The notes below the pieces were generated by a model, which saw only the letters and a program-made list of their open reading frames with translations, had not been told where the DNA came from and made no database searches. DNA of 64,000 bases from Psychrobacter cibarius (GTDB lineage: Bacteria > Pseudomonadota > Gammaproteobacteria > Pseudomonadales > Moraxellaceae): assembly GCA_030686115.1 (NCBI GenBank), contig CP131612.1, positions 2,604,001 to 2,668,000 of the forward strand, given 5' to 3'. The position numbers were made by a program, and so were the translations under genes. Of the stretch, positions 12,789-21,692 are shown in pieces. Numbering within the stretch: the stretch's first letter is position 1; the number at the start of each line of letters is the position of its first letter.

Positions 12789-13595
12789 ATGCTTAACTGT
12801 TATCTATTTGATATTAGTAAAAGATTTTTTAAACGTTCGATTATGGCAAAAACTATGAATAAAGAAGATATAAGAACCAAGAACAGTAACGACAAAGTTA
12901 TGAACAACAGCAATATAGAAGAACCTCGTATAGTAAAAGACGAGATAGAAGAGGACGATGTCGATATCGCAAAGCTACGCACCCCGATCAAAGTTGACCT
13001 ATCTGCTGTTTATAGTTTTTTGGGTGCTCGCACAACGCAAGCTTGGGTTGATGCGGCGATTGCGAATGTACCGCTGATCATTCAAGATCATGCCAATTGC
13101 GAAAAAAAAGCCGCTGGCACTGCCATGAATCTCATATTCCGCTATGAGTTTTCTTATGATTTGCAGCGTAAATTGGCGCAATTGATACGTGAAGAAATGC
13201 TGCATTATGAGCAGGTCTTAGGTATTATGAATGACCGTGGTCAGGCGTGGAAATATCTGAGTGCTGGACGTTATGCTAAAGGCATGTTAAAACACAAACG
13301 TACTTATGAGCCAGCAGCGATGGTTGATGTGTTGATAATTGGCGCATTTATCGAAGCACGCTCTTGTGAACGTTTTGCCGCCCTTGCTGAAGTCATCGAC
13401 GACGAACGCTTGGCAAAGTATTATCGCTACTTACTTAAGTCAGAGAGTCGTCACTTTGAGGATTATTTAGCCTTGGCTCAATCACTGTCTGAGGATGATA
13501 TTGATGAGCGCGTCGCATTTTTTAAAGAAGTAGAAGCAGAACTGATTTCTAGCCCAGATAATGAGCTACGCTTTCATAGCGGCACACCTGCTTAA
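12789..13595 (+). CDS. miaE: tRNA-(ms2io6A37) hydroxylase, MiaE-like
   Basis: A non-heme di-iron monooxygenase that hydroxylates the isopentenyl group of ms2i6A at tRNA position 37. Ferritin-like helices carry the iron ligands, seen as DHANCEKKAAG, REEMLHYEQV, FIEARSCERF and SESRHFEDY. The catalytic core starts near residue 75. The first ~70 residues are polar and acidic (Asn, Lys, Glu, Asp) and unlike the family, which is usually ~200 residues. Either this is a genuine disordered extension or the true start is one of the internal Mets at 12843, 12855 or 12900. No strong ribosome binding site decides between them. Confidence 0.85.
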   Translation: MLNCYLFDISKRFFKRSIMAKTMNKEDIRTKNSNDKVMNNSNIEEPRIVKDEIEEDDVDIAKLRTPIKVDLSAVYSFLGARTTQAWVDAAIANVPLIIQDHANCEKKAAGTAMNLIFRYEFSYDLQRKLAQLIREEMLHYEQVLGIMNDRGQAWKYLSAGRYAKGMLKHKRTYEPAAMVDVLIIGAFIEARSCERFAALAEVIDDERLAKYYRYLLKSESRHFEDYLALAQSLSEDDIDERVAFFKEVEAELISSPDNELRFHSGTPA

Positions 13596-13658
13596 ATACA
13601 TAAGATTAGGTATCACTTTAGATTAGATACCCTCTTATACAGTAAAAATTATACAGAC

Positions 13659-13712
13659 AATAAGTGAAGTAACTAGCCAAGTTTAATGCTCTGGTCTGCT
13701 ACTTCACTTATT
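13659..13712. terminator. Bidirectional terminator-like hairpin after miaE
   Basis: A perfect 13-bp inverted repeat AATAAGTGAAGTA / TACTTCACTTATT with a 28-base partly paired loop, between the convergent miaE and the small minus-strand gene. A T-rich tract (AGCCTTTTATTT) follows on the plus strand. Confidence 0.7.
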
Positions 13713-13750
13713 AGCCTTTTATTTAAACTTCGTTATAGCAAAATGAATGG

Positions 13751-13957
13751 TTATTTATCATCTTTCATTAATGAGCTGTCGTACTCTTTACTATCCTTCG
13801 CAACATGATGAGGATCGTGATCATCGGTTGCTCTTTCTGCCGCTGCTGGATTGACTTTTTGTAGCGCATCATCAGGTACGATGCCATGGTTATCGTTCGC
13901 ATCTCTTAACTGACGGTCTTCTTGATTGACAGCCTTGTCATCTGGCGTATTCATCAT
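13751..13957 (-). CDS. Small hydrophilic, probably disordered protein (1 of 4)
   Basis: A 68-residue protein rich in Asp, Asn, Lys, Ala and His, with no Cys, Trp or Phe and no hydrophobic segment long enough for a membrane helix. I recognise no domain. A strong AAGGAG lies 5-6 bases before the first ATG, which supports real translation. It is the last of four consecutive small minus-strand genes with similar composition but no obvious sequence alignment. Composition recalls hydrophilin or LEA-type stress proteins; that is inference only. Confidence 0.7.
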   Translation of the reverse strand: MMNTPDDKAVNQEDRQLRDANDNHGIVPDDALQKVNPAAAERATDDHDPHHVAKDSKEYDSSLMKDDK

Positions 13958-14034
13958 TACTCCTTATTATTATCATCATAATCATTCTATAAAGATAAAA
14001 AATCTGTATTCATTCGATTTTTTATAAAAAGCTA

Positions 14035-14427
14035 TTAATCTTTTTCGTCAGGATTTAACACCCGTGTTTGGGCGTTATCGATATTTGCATAACGATTCAT
14101 GTTGTTAATACCTTCGCTTTTGGATGTCTCGCTAACCATCGTATGCTCATTCACACCATCATCAAAGGCGTTACCTTCTTGGTCTCGACGATCAGGCTGA
14201 CGTGCAGGGTTGTCATTATCATTGACATGCTCTGAGTGGACGACGCCTTCTTTAAAAGTATCCGTTCCTTTATTTTCAGTGATGTTCTTTTCAATGCCAC
14301 TATCAGTATCACTATGCTCATTAGAAGTAGGACTACTAGAGAAGCTATTAGCAGAATCATGACTATCGATTAAGTCATCATTTTCACTGATGCGTGTCTT
14401 GGTAAGTGCTGGATCATTGGTTTGCAT
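14035..14427 (-). CDS. Small hydrophilic, probably disordered protein (2 of 4)
   Basis: A 130-residue protein, the longest of the group of four, dominated by Asp, Asn, Ser, Glu and Thr with no Cys or Trp and only scattered hydrophobic residues. It begins MQTNDPALTKTRIS and ends VLNPDEKD. No domain is recognisable and no signal peptide is present. AAGGATATAGCC precedes the ATG. It lies 77 bases upstream of the next small gene. The low-complexity make-up predicts an unfolded, soluble chain. The function is unknown; a stress or desiccation role is only a guess from composition. Confidence 0.7.
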   Translation of the reverse strand: MQTNDPALTKTRISENDDLIDSHDSANSFSSSPTSNEHSDTDSGIEKNITENKGTDTFKEGVVHSEHVNDNDNPARQPDRRDQEGNAFDDGVNEHTMVSETSKSEGINNMNRYANIDNAQTRVLNPDEKD

Positions 14428-14551
14428 GGCTATATCCTTATTATTGTTATTCGTGTTTTGGCAATTGCTTAATGTGCTTAGATTTTTTATGGCGGTTTAG
14501 CAAATGGTGAGCCTGATTTAATACCCAACTCAACTTAGCCTGTAAGCCGTA

Positions 14552-14803
14552 CTATTCATTGCCTTCTTGGCTTAAGTCATAGGCATTCAGATCTGCGACG
14601 TTCTTGCCACCAGCGGGTAAATTCTCTTCTTTACGAGGGTCAACATATATCTCGTCGGTTTCTTGCGACTCTTGTTGTGGACCATCGATATTAGGTTCGT
14701 GTTTACGACCTTCATAACTGTCTTGTGCATTGTCTGGGTGTAAGGCGGCTGGATCACGAACTGGTACCGCTTCTTCATGGTTTGGCTGAGTATTATTTGG
14801 CAT
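14552..14803 (-). CDS. Small hydrophilic, probably disordered protein (3 of 4)
   Basis: An 83-residue acidic protein rich in Glu, Asp, Asn, Gln and Pro, without Cys, Trp or Phe and with no Met after the first. It contains the short motifs EEAVPVRDP and IDGPQQESQETDE. GAGGGAT lies about 7 bases before the ATG. It is the second gene transcribed in the cluster, 75 bases after the 56-codon gene. No known domain. The proline and glycine content and lack of hydrophobic core predict disorder. Confidence 0.7.
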   Translation of the reverse strand: MPNNTQPNHEEAVPVRDPAALHPDNAQDSYEGRKHEPNIDGPQQESQETDEIYVDPRKEENLPAGGKNVADLNAYDLSQEGNE

Positions 14804-14878
14804 TGCAGATCCCTCGCATCAATATGTCATTAATATATAAAATAAGTTAATCCAAATGTTTATATCACAGCTTATTTA

Positions 14879-15049
14879 TCATTTATCCGTACGCAAATCA
14901 TCTTCAATAAAAGAAGTTTGCTCGTCTTTACTTAATGCTTCAGGCGCATCGACCTCTTTATTGTCTTTGAGATTTCGCGCAATTTTCTGACTATCTGCTT
15001 GCTCAGCAGCTTTTTTGATATCTGATGTGTCATTATCGGTATTGCTCAT
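14879..15049 (-). CDS. Small hydrophilic, probably disordered protein (4 of 4)
   Basis: A 56-residue reading frame beginning MSNTDNDTSDIKKAAEQ and ending EDDLRTDK, charged and polar (Asp, Lys, Glu, Ala), without Cys or Trp. AGGAAAC lies about 8 bases before the ATG. It is the first gene of a run of four co-oriented small genes of the same character, which is the main reason for calling it. It is predicted to be soluble with helical propensity in the middle (KKAAEQADSQKIARNLK). Function unknown. Confidence 0.6.
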   Translation of the reverse strand: MSNTDNDTSDIKKAAEQADSQKIARNLKDNKEVDAPEALSKDEQTSFIEDDLRTDK

Positions 15050-15425
15050 AAGATGTTTCCTATTTTTATAATTCGCTGATTTAGGCAGTCCCTACTCTTT
15101 ATCGTAATACGGTCAATAATAGTAATACGAGCAATTTTGCATGAATTACTAGAGTGCTAATGGTTTGTTAAACCATCAAATCCGTTTAATAATAGCGTGA
15201 GGGCTGACCTTGATTATAAGGATGAGATAACGGACTGCACCAGTGTGCTGCCGTATCAATATGTGAATAAATGTGAGGTTACAAGACAGTTTGTAACTTA
15301 TGCAGAACGTTTGCCCAAATAAAAACCCAAGCGTATAGAGTCATCTACGCTTGGGTTTTATTACTTGGTTTTTATGGATCATGCAGACGCCTTTACCGCT
15401 ATAAAAACGTCGTTAAAATATTAAG
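15050..15425. other. Intergenic region between ppk1 and the small-protein cluster
   Basis: About 375 bases holding the ppk1 terminator (15319-15362) and presumably the promoter of the small hydrophilic protein genes. I see no further gene. A short imperfect repeat (GTAATACGGTC / GTAATACGAGC) is near 15104-15134. Confidence 0.5.
15319..15362 (-). terminator. Rho-independent terminator after ppk1
   Basis: A perfect 14-bp stem AAAACCCAAGCGTA / TACGCTTGGGTTTT with a 10-base loop, flanked by A and T runs, 65 bases past the ppk1 stop. Confidence 0.85.
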
Positions 15426-17636
15426 CTAGCTTGATGCGTCAACGCCATTAATCACTTTTAATAAAAACTCTTGAGCAGTATGCGGCGTTTCCCCTGCGGC
15501 TGGTTGCAGCTGCTGCCAAACACCATCACCGCTAAGTATCCACGCTTGGGTATTGTCTTTCAGATAGTTAAGTAAACCGTCTTGACATACTTGTTTAAAC
15601 AGTTTTTTGTCTTCGATTGGAAATGCCACTTCGACGCGATGGAATAAATTACGATCCATCCAGTCTGCACTACCACAATATAAGCGCTCGTCGCCATTAT
15701 TATAGAAATAATAAACACGCGTATGCTCTAAAAAACGCCCGATAACAGAGCGTACGGTAATGTTTTCTGATAGACCTTTTACTTGCGGACGCAAACAACA
15801 CATAGAGCGTAAAATGAGCTCGATTTTGACGCCTGCTTGCGAGGCGTCGTATAACTTGCTAATCAATCGACGTTCGGTTAAAGCATTAACTTTAACGATA
15901 ATATGAGCGCGCTTGCCGGCTTTTGCATGAGCAATTTCATCATCGATAAAGCTTATCAACTTATCATGCAAGGTAAAAGGCGCATGCAAAAGCTTTTTGA
16001 GATTGGCAGGCTTGCCCATTCCCGTCAGCTCTTGAAATATATTATGTACATCCTCTGAGATATCAGGATCTGCGCTAAATAAACCATAATCGGTATAAAC
16101 TTTGGCATTGGCGGCATGATAGTTGCCCGTCCCTAAATGCACATAGCGGCGGATTCGATCATCCTCACGGCGCACAATGAGCATCAGCTTGGCGTGGGTT
16201 TTATAGCCGACAATCCCGTACACGACGACCGCACCCGCTTCTTGCAAATAATTGGCGACGGCGATATTAGAGGCTTCATCGAAACGCGCACGCAGCTCGA
16301 TGACGGCAGTGACTTCTTTGCCATTACGAGCAGCAGCAGCCAATGCTTTAACGATTTCTGAATTGGTGCCTGAGCGGTACAATGTCTGCTTAATCGCTAA
16401 CACTTTTGGATCGCTCGCCGCTTGCCAAAGCAGATTGATAATCGGTGAAAATGCATGAAAAGGATGATGCACTAGCACATCGCTTTTACGCATGGCGCCA
16501 AACATACTGGTTGCTTTGTCCAGCTTATCCATCTCACGGCGGAACTCTTTTGGCACCACATGAGTAAAGGGCTGATAACGCAGCGCTGGAATATTGAAAT
16601 CAAACAATAAGCGCGTTAAGTTGACAGGACCATTGACGCGGTACAGCTGATTGTCATGCAGCTCAAACTCATTGAGCAAATAATCGCTGATAGGCGTTGG
16701 ACAATCGGTTGTGACTTCTAGCCGCACTTTATCACCGAAGCGGCGGTTTTCTAGCTCGCCCTCCAGAGCCTTAGCAATATCTTCAACATCATCAGCCAAA
16801 TCTAAATCAGCATTGCGCGTCAGTCTAAACTGATGGCAGCCTGTCACACTCATCCCAGGGAACAGCTCACCGATATGCTCATGAATAATAGCTGAGAGCA
16901 TGACGTGATGTTCTTTGCCACCTGTCAGCTCATCAGGCAGGCGAATCACGCGTGGCAAACTGCGCGGTGCGGGCACAATCGCTAGATTGATATCACGACC
17001 AAAGGCATCTTTACCTTCTAAAGTAGCGATGAAGTTTAAGCTCTTATTGACCAAACGCGGAAACGGATGCGCCGGATCGATGCTAATCGGTGTCAACACT
17101 GGCGATACTTGCTCAGTGAAGTAGCGCTTCATCCATGCCGACTGCTCAGCATTTAGCTCGTCGCGTTTTAGATAACGGATATCCTCAAGCGCCAGTGCTG
17201 GTAAGATATCTTCATTGAGAATACGATATTGCTCAGCGATGGCATCATGCATTACGGTGGATATCTCATTCAGCACTTCACTGGGACGCATGCCATGAAC
17301 ACTGGTCGAAACATCACCAATATTGAGCTTTTGCATAATACCTGCGACACGAATCTCAAAAAATTCATCGATATTCGATGAGAAAATAATCAAGAAAAAC
17401 AAGCGCTCAAGTAGCGGATGACGAGGACTTGCCGCCTGCGCTAAGACACGCAAATGAAACTGTAATAAAGACAAGTCGCGATTGATATAACTGCTGGGTG
17501 AATAGCTGCCGTCTTCTGAACGCTGCCATGCAACCTCAGTTAAATTGTCATTGCGACTCTGTGTATGGCTTTTATTATTAACTGCTATCACCGTATTATT
17601 GCTATCAGTGTCCTGCTTATTATTCACATCCATCAC
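15426..17636 (-). CDS. ppk1: Polyphosphate kinase 1
   Basis: Reversibly polymerises the ATP gamma-phosphate into inorganic polyphosphate, membrane-associated. The protein has 736 residues; typical PPK1 is ~690, the extra being a polar N-terminal ~45 residues before [17 protein letters not shown]. Visible are the N domain, the [11 protein letters not shown] motif, [11 protein letters not shown], the catalytic HxK motif in [33 protein letters not shown], and the second HKD-like region ending in [11 protein letters not shown]. It is monocistronic, between the small-protein cluster and mtgA. Start choice among nearby Mets is uncertain by one residue. Confidence 0.97.
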   Translation of the reverse strand: MMDVNNKQDTDSNNTVIAVNNKSHTQSRNDNLTEVAWQRSEDGSYSPSSYINRDLSLLQFHLRVLAQAASPRHPLLERLFFLIIFSSNIDEFFEIRVAGIMQKLNIGDVSTSVHGMRPSEVLNEISTVMHDAIAEQYRILNEDILPALALEDIRYLKRDELNAEQSAWMKRYFTEQVSPVLTPISIDPAHPFPRLVNKSLNFIATLEGKDAFGRDINLAIVPAPRSLPRVIRLPDELTGGKEHHVMLSAIIHEHIGELFPGMSVTGCHQFRLTRNADLDLADDVEDIAKALEGELENRRFGDKVRLEVTTDCPTPISDYLLNEFELHDNQLYRVNGPVNLTRLLFDFNIPALRYQPFTHVVPKEFRREMDKLDKATSMFGAMRKSDVLVHHPFHAFSPIINLLWQAASDPKVLAIKQTLYRSGTNSEIVKALAAAARNGKEVTAVIELRARFDEASNIAVANYLQEAGAVVVYGIVGYKTHAKLMLIVRREDDRIRRYVHLGTGNYHAANAKVYTDYGLFSADPDISEDVHNIFQELTGMGKPANLKKLLHAPFTLHDKLISFIDDEIAHAKAGKRAHIIVKVNALTERRLISKLYDASQAGVKIELILRSMCCLRPQVKGLSENITVRSVIGRFLEHTRVYYFYNNGDERLYCGSADWMDRNLFHRVEVAFPIEDKKLFKQVCQDGLLNYLKDNTQAWILSGDGVWQQLQPAAGETPHTAQEFLLKVINGVDASS

Positions 17637-17740
17637 GTCACTACTCCTTTGCGTTATCGATACGCCATCATCTTCAATACCAATTGTCTTTTATAATCGC
17701 TTTTCCACTAAGAAATTTATCATGGGTCTTTCTTCATCCA

Positions 17741-17820
17741 TTACTACTCGAAACCATCACTCGAAACTGCCATTCAAAACTATCGCTTAAAACCGTCACT
17801 TAAAACTATCATTCAAAAAC
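17741..17820. repeat. Degenerate 13-bp tandem repeat, about six units
   Basis: Successive units follow the pattern NNNCAYTYRAAAC with a 13-base period, drifting from CTCGAAAC through TTCAAAAC to CTTAAAAC. It lies in the gap between mtgA and ppk1. Confidence 0.7.
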
Positions 17821-17857
17821 ACGGCGCTATTTGTTAAATAGTATTAGGTACAATCCA

Positions 17858-18544
17858 TTAAGCTGATTGTGGTAACACCGCATTGCTCATGCGCTTTTTG
17901 ATAATACGTTGTTTATTGCGTAAACGTCTATCACCCTGATTGTCTTCGTAGTATTTTGGATTGGTCAACATAGCGATAAGTAAGGCTGATTCATCACGGT
18001 TCAGCTTGGCCGCAGATTTATCAAAGTAATGCTGAGCTGCTGCTTCGATACCATAAATACCATTGCCAAACTCTGCCACATTGAGATAAGCGGTCAAGAT
18101 ACGCTGCTTGTCCCATAATGTCTCAATCATGACAGTGATAATCGCTTCCTCAATTTTACGAACATACGAGCGATGCGAGGTCAAAAATAAGTTTTTTGCT
18201 AGCTGCTGGGTAATCGTCGAGCCACCAGCGGACATCTTACCCGTCTCTTCATTTTTCTTACGTGCCGCCTCAATGCCTTTGAAATCAAAACCATTGTGCT
18301 GACTAAATGTCGAATCCTCACTCACTATCGCGGCTTGTTTGGCAGATTTTGCGATGGCATCGTATTCAGCCCAAGTTTGGGTGACAGTACCGCCCGTCAA
18401 ACGATGAGTCAGCATAAACATGCTGTTATTAATCGGCTGCGTTTTCCAAATTAATAGTAGCCCAGCGACTAATACATGAAATGCGACGACCAATAGCATG
18501 ATTGCCATCAATAATCGTTTGAAAAATTTGCCAAAACTTGCCAT
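17858..18544 (-). CDS. mtgA: Monofunctional peptidoglycan glycosyltransferase
   Basis: A GT51 transglycosylase that polymerises lipid II into glycan strands at the inner membrane. The 228 residues have one N-terminal membrane anchor (about residues 11-32) and then the GT51 core: the catalytic Glu in SEDSTFSQHNGFD, GGSTITQQLAKNLFL, the RKIEEAIITVMIE motif, and LNVAEFGNGIYGIEAAAQHYF. There is no transpeptidase domain, so it is MtgA rather than a class A PBP. Length matches the family (~230-240). It is divergent from the glutaredoxin-like gene. Confidence 0.95.
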   Translation of the reverse strand: MASFGKFFKRLLMAIMLLVVAFHVLVAGLLLIWKTQPINNSMFMLTHRLTGGTVTQTWAEYDAIAKSAKQAAIVSEDSTFSQHNGFDFKGIEAARKKNEETGKMSAGGSTITQQLAKNLFLTSHRSYVRKIEEAIITVMIETLWDKQRILTAYLNVAEFGNGIYGIEAAAQHYFDKSAAKLNRDESALLIAMLTNPKYYEDNQGDRRLRNKQRIIKKRMSNAVLPQSA

Positions 18545-18771
18545 GCGCGATATCCAAGTGATTGAAAAGGTAATAAGATAAGATGAGCTGAAGAGCCAGT
18601 AATTAAAAACAGCAGGTCATCTTACCTAATCTCACAATCGCTGTCATTATTTACCCCACTTCTTTATCATGCCATAGAGTCTGCGTAAAAAAGATCAGGC
18701 AGTATTTATGCTGGCAATCGAAGTCCTAAAAACCAAAAGTTTGTGACAAGTATTAAGACAAGAGAATAAAT

Positions 18772-19089
18772 ATGTACGATGATAATAATATAAAAGCCTT
18801 ACGGGAACGTATGGTTGCTGCAAACCCCGATCTTGGTCATGCTGAGAATAATGATAAATGGTGGCTACTTGGAACATCTGGCTGTCATTTGTGCGACATC
18901 GCGAAGCAAGTGCTGACTCAATTTCAAGCCGTACAGCCGATTGCCTATCAACAGGTCGATATCGCTCATTTCGATGAACCATTGATGATGGAATTTGCCA
19001 CCACTATTCCGGTGATTTTGACACCATCAACACGATTAAATTATCCATTTTCAGTCATGGATTTACAGCAACTTTTCATGCAATCATAG
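18772..19089 (+). CDS. Glutaredoxin-like (DUF836) thiol protein
   Basis: A 105-residue thioredoxin-fold protein with the redox motif GCHLCD following the strand KWWLLGTSG, then the helix IAKQVLTQF and the cis-Pro segment TTIPVILTP. These features match the glutaredoxin-like DUF836 family. It is probably a cytoplasmic dithiol reductase of unknown partner. The first ~30 residues are polar and may be an extension. It lies 36 bases upstream of the lactate dehydrogenase gene on the same strand, so they may be co-transcribed. Confidence 0.8.
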   Translation: MYDDNNIKALRERMVAANPDLGHAENNDKWWLLGTSGCHLCDIAKQVLTQFQAVQPIAYQQVDIAHFDEPLMMEFATTIPVILTPSTRLNYPFSVMDLQQLFMQS

Positions 19090-19125
19090 CAAGCCTACAA
19101 TAAAAAACGATGTAGTGAGAACATA

Positions 19126-20313
19126 ATGAAAGATTTAAAAAAGATAACAGAAATTGAAGACCTGCGCCGCGTTGCCGAACGTAAAGTACCGCGTATGTTT
19201 TATGATTATGTCGATTCAGGCTCATGGACTGAGACGACTTATCGTAGCAATGAAACCGACTTTGACCGTATCAAGTTACGCCAGCGAGTATTGGTAGATA
19301 TGGACAATCGCAGTTTAGCAACCCAGATGATTGGTGAAGAGGTAAAAATGCCCGTCGCCATCGCACCCACTGGCTTTACCGGTATGATGTGGGCGGACGG
19401 CGAGATTCATGCTGCGCGGGCAGCAGAAAAATTCGGCGTGCCGTTTTCGCTATCGACTATGAGTATCTGCTCTATCGAAGATATCGCCACCCATACTAGC
19501 AAGCCGTTTTGGTTTCAGCTATATGTGATGCGTGACCACGAATACGTTGCCAATCTCATTCAACGGGCGAAAGATGCCAATTGTTCGGCATTGATCCTTA
19601 CCGCAGATTTACAAGTGCTGGGACAGCGCCATAAGGACATCAAAAATGGCTTGTCTGCACCGCCTAGACCTACACTTGCTAATATCGTCAACTTGATGAC
19701 CAAGCCGCAGTGGTGTATGAATATGCTGGGCACCAAACGTCATAGCTTTGGCAACATCGTCGGTCATGCAAAAGGCGTCGACGACTTATCTTCTCTCACC
19801 GCTTGGACGGAAGAGCAATTTGATCCGCGCTTGAGCTGGGATGATGTGGCACGCATCAAAGATATGTGGGGCGGCAAATTAATTATTAAAGGTATCATGG
19901 AACCTGAAGATGCCATTATGGCTGCTCGTAGCGGTGCCGATGCACTGGTCGTCTCAAACCACGGTGGTCGTCAATTAGATGGCGCCCTTTCTTCCATTTC
20001 TGCCCTATCCGATATCGTACAAGCGGTGCATGCTGAAAATAGCGATATCGAGGTGTGGTTAGACAGCGGCATTCGCTCGGGTCAGGATGTACTAAAAGCG
20101 CGCGCATTGGGTGCAAAAGGCACGATGATTGGTCGCGCTTTTCTTTACGGTCTGGGCGCTTATGGCGAAGATGGCGTGCGCCGTGCGCTGGAAATCATCC
20201 ATAAAGAATGCGATCTATCGATGGCGTTCTGTGGTCATACCGATATCAATAAGGTCACCACTGATATTTTGGTAAAAGGCACTTACGAAAACCTCAAAGT
20301 TACTAATCGTTAA
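19126..20313 (+). CDS. lldD: FMN-dependent L-lactate dehydrogenase family protein
   Basis: A 395-residue TIM-barrel alpha-hydroxy-acid dehydrogenase. It oxidises L-lactate (or a similar 2-hydroxy acid) to the keto acid with FMN, usually passing electrons to the quinone pool. Visible are the N-terminal FYDYVDSGSWTE, the FMN-binding PVAIAPTGFTGM, FQLYVM, LILTADLQVLGQRHKDIKNG, IIKGIMEPEDA, the catalytic signature VSNHGGRQLDG with His279, WLDSGIRSGQDV and the phosphate loop GRAFLYGLGAYG. No lactate permease or LldR regulator is adjacent, so the exact substrate is inferred. The stop codon lies in a 12-bp tandem repeat. Confidence 0.87.
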   Translation: MKDLKKITEIEDLRRVAERKVPRMFYDYVDSGSWTETTYRSNETDFDRIKLRQRVLVDMDNRSLATQMIGEEVKMPVAIAPTGFTGMMWADGEIHAARAAEKFGVPFSLSTMSICSIEDIATHTSKPFWFQLYVMRDHEYVANLIQRAKDANCSALILTADLQVLGQRHKDIKNGLSAPPRPTLANIVNLMTKPQWCMNMLGTKRHSFGNIVGHAKGVDDLSSLTAWTEEQFDPRLSWDDVARIKDMWGGKLIIKGIMEPEDAIMAARSGADALVVSNHGGRQLDGALSSISALSDIVQAVHAENSDIEVWLDSGIRSGQDVLKARALGAKGTMIGRAFLYGLGAYGEDGVRRALEIIHKECDLSMAFCGHTDINKVTTDILVKGTYENLKVTNR

Positions 20314-20345
20314 ACTTGTCGTTAAAACGGTCGTTAAAACGATCC
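20307..20345. repeat. 12-bp tandem repeat spanning the lldD stop codon
   Basis: Units at 20307, 20319 and 20331 share TCGTTAAAAC. The first contains the lldD stop TAA, and the next two place TAA in the same frame 4 and 8 codons later. A separate 17-bp duplication (20370-20403) follows. Confidence 0.7.
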
Positions 20346-20369
20346 ACTATTAAGGGCATTAATTGTTGA

Positions 20370-20403
20370 AGAGTACTAGTCGTTTAAGAGTACTAATCAT
20401 TAA
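20370..20403. repeat. 17-bp direct duplication downstream of lldD
   Basis: AGAGTACTAGTCGTTTA (20370-20386) is followed immediately by AGAGTACTAATCATTAA (20387-20403), 13 of 17 positions identical. Confidence 0.6.
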
Positions 20404-20487
20404 ATCATAATGTCATGCAGATGTCTGACATTATTTGATCATACCCTTTATACTCTATTTATAACATTCTAATGATATCTCACCTTT

Positions 20488-21462
20488 ATGACCATTCAAC
20501 AATTATTAAAAACAGCCCCTGTCACCACCCTATTACTAGCCAGCTTTATTGGGTTATTCATCATGCAGGTACTGACAGGCGTCGACGCCAATAACCCATC
20601 GACTGAGGCGCTCTTAAAATGGGGTGCCAATGCATTGCCATTTACCATGGGTGATGAGCCGTGGCGCTTGGTCAGCAGTGCCTTTTTACACATCGGCTTG
20701 ATGCATTTATTGTTTAATGGATTTGCTATGTATTTCTTTGGGCAGATTGCCGAGCCGATGTTTGGCTCAGCCAAGTTTTTGGCATTGTTTTTACTGGCAG
20801 CGATCGGGGGCAACTTACTAAATAACTATGTCACGTGGCACAGTATTGTAGAAGGAACTGGTCAACCAGGTCTATCGGCTGGAGCATCAGGTGGCATCAT
20901 GGGTATCGGCGCGGCATTATTGATAGCCGCCCTGTTTAAAATATCGGTCAATGGCATGGTGCTCAATCTTAAGAGCTTGATATTTATCATGGGCATCAAC
21001 CTTGTTTATGGTTTTGCCGTACCGGGTATCGACAATGCGGGGCATATCGGCGGCGCGGTGACTGGCTTAGTAGTTGCACTGGCATTCGCAATCGCCTACC
21101 GTCAGCGTATGACAATAGCCTTACAGAATATGCCTAATCCAGCTGCTTATGAAGACCGTTATCGAACGACTTATATCAATTTTCCAGCAAGCAGCGATAC
21201 TGACTCTTCTGCTAATAACGAGCACTTTAGTAATGTTGATTTTGACAATAACAGCAGTTTCCACCCCGACTCTGCTGTAAACTCACACTTAAATACTCAT
21301 GCTAATCACGGCCACCTTAGTCAACAAGAAACACCGACTAAATCTATCCTTATTTGGCAATTACTACCATGGCTAATGATGCTACTGATTAGCATTGGCT
21401 TTATTTGGTGGTGGCAAGATATTCATGATCAAATACTACAAGTATTAAAAACCATTGAGTAA
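20488..21462 (+). CDS. Rhomboid family intramembrane serine protease
   Basis: A 324-residue polytopic inner-membrane protease that cleaves other membrane proteins within the bilayer. The rhomboid core (about residues 10-210) has six predicted helices. These include the SSAFLHIGLMHLLFNGFAMYFFG helix-2/3 segment, the catalytic Ser134 in GASGGIMG, and the catalytic His186 in DNAGHIGGAVTG. A ~70-residue Asp/Ser/Asn/His-rich hydrophilic loop follows, then a seventh helix ending WWWQDI. The seventh helix and loop are extra to the basic six-helix form. Its substrate is unknown. It is monocistronic. Confidence 0.92.
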   Translation: MTIQQLLKTAPVTTLLLASFIGLFIMQVLTGVDANNPSTEALLKWGANALPFTMGDEPWRLVSSAFLHIGLMHLLFNGFAMYFFGQIAEPMFGSAKFLALFLLAAIGGNLLNNYVTWHSIVEGTGQPGLSAGASGGIMGIGAALLIAALFKISVNGMVLNLKSLIFIMGINLVYGFAVPGIDNAGHIGGAVTGLVVALAFAIAYRQRMTIALQNMPNPAAYEDRYRTTYINFPASSDTDSSANNEHFSNVDFDNNSSFHPDSAVNSHLNTHANHGHLSQQETPTKSILIWQLLPWLMMLLISIGFIWWWQDIHDQILQVLKTIE

Positions 21463-21545
21463 ACCTTCATAGTTATTTATCATTGCTAAATAGTTCATGA
21501 TAACAGCTTACTGGTTAGGTTTTCCTTACTCGCTTCTTGCTATAA

Positions 21546-21647
21546 GTCAGAGCACTTTTAAACCGCTACGGTGTTACCCGCCCTAGATGTACTCAGTTTA
21601 CTATCTGCGGTCGGTCGCCTTGTAGCGATTCTAAAATTCCTTGACTA
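21546..21647. repeat. Diverged dispersed intergenic repeat, copy B
   Basis: Counterpart of 12426-12527, 46 bases upstream of the MipA/OmpV gene. It shares the order and spacing of all conserved blocks with copy A, for example ATGTxCTCAGTxTAC and TCGGTxGxCTTGTA. Confidence 0.6.
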
Positions 21648-21692
21648 TACACGATTGCCCCCAATTATTTCATCCATTCACGAGACTTTATT

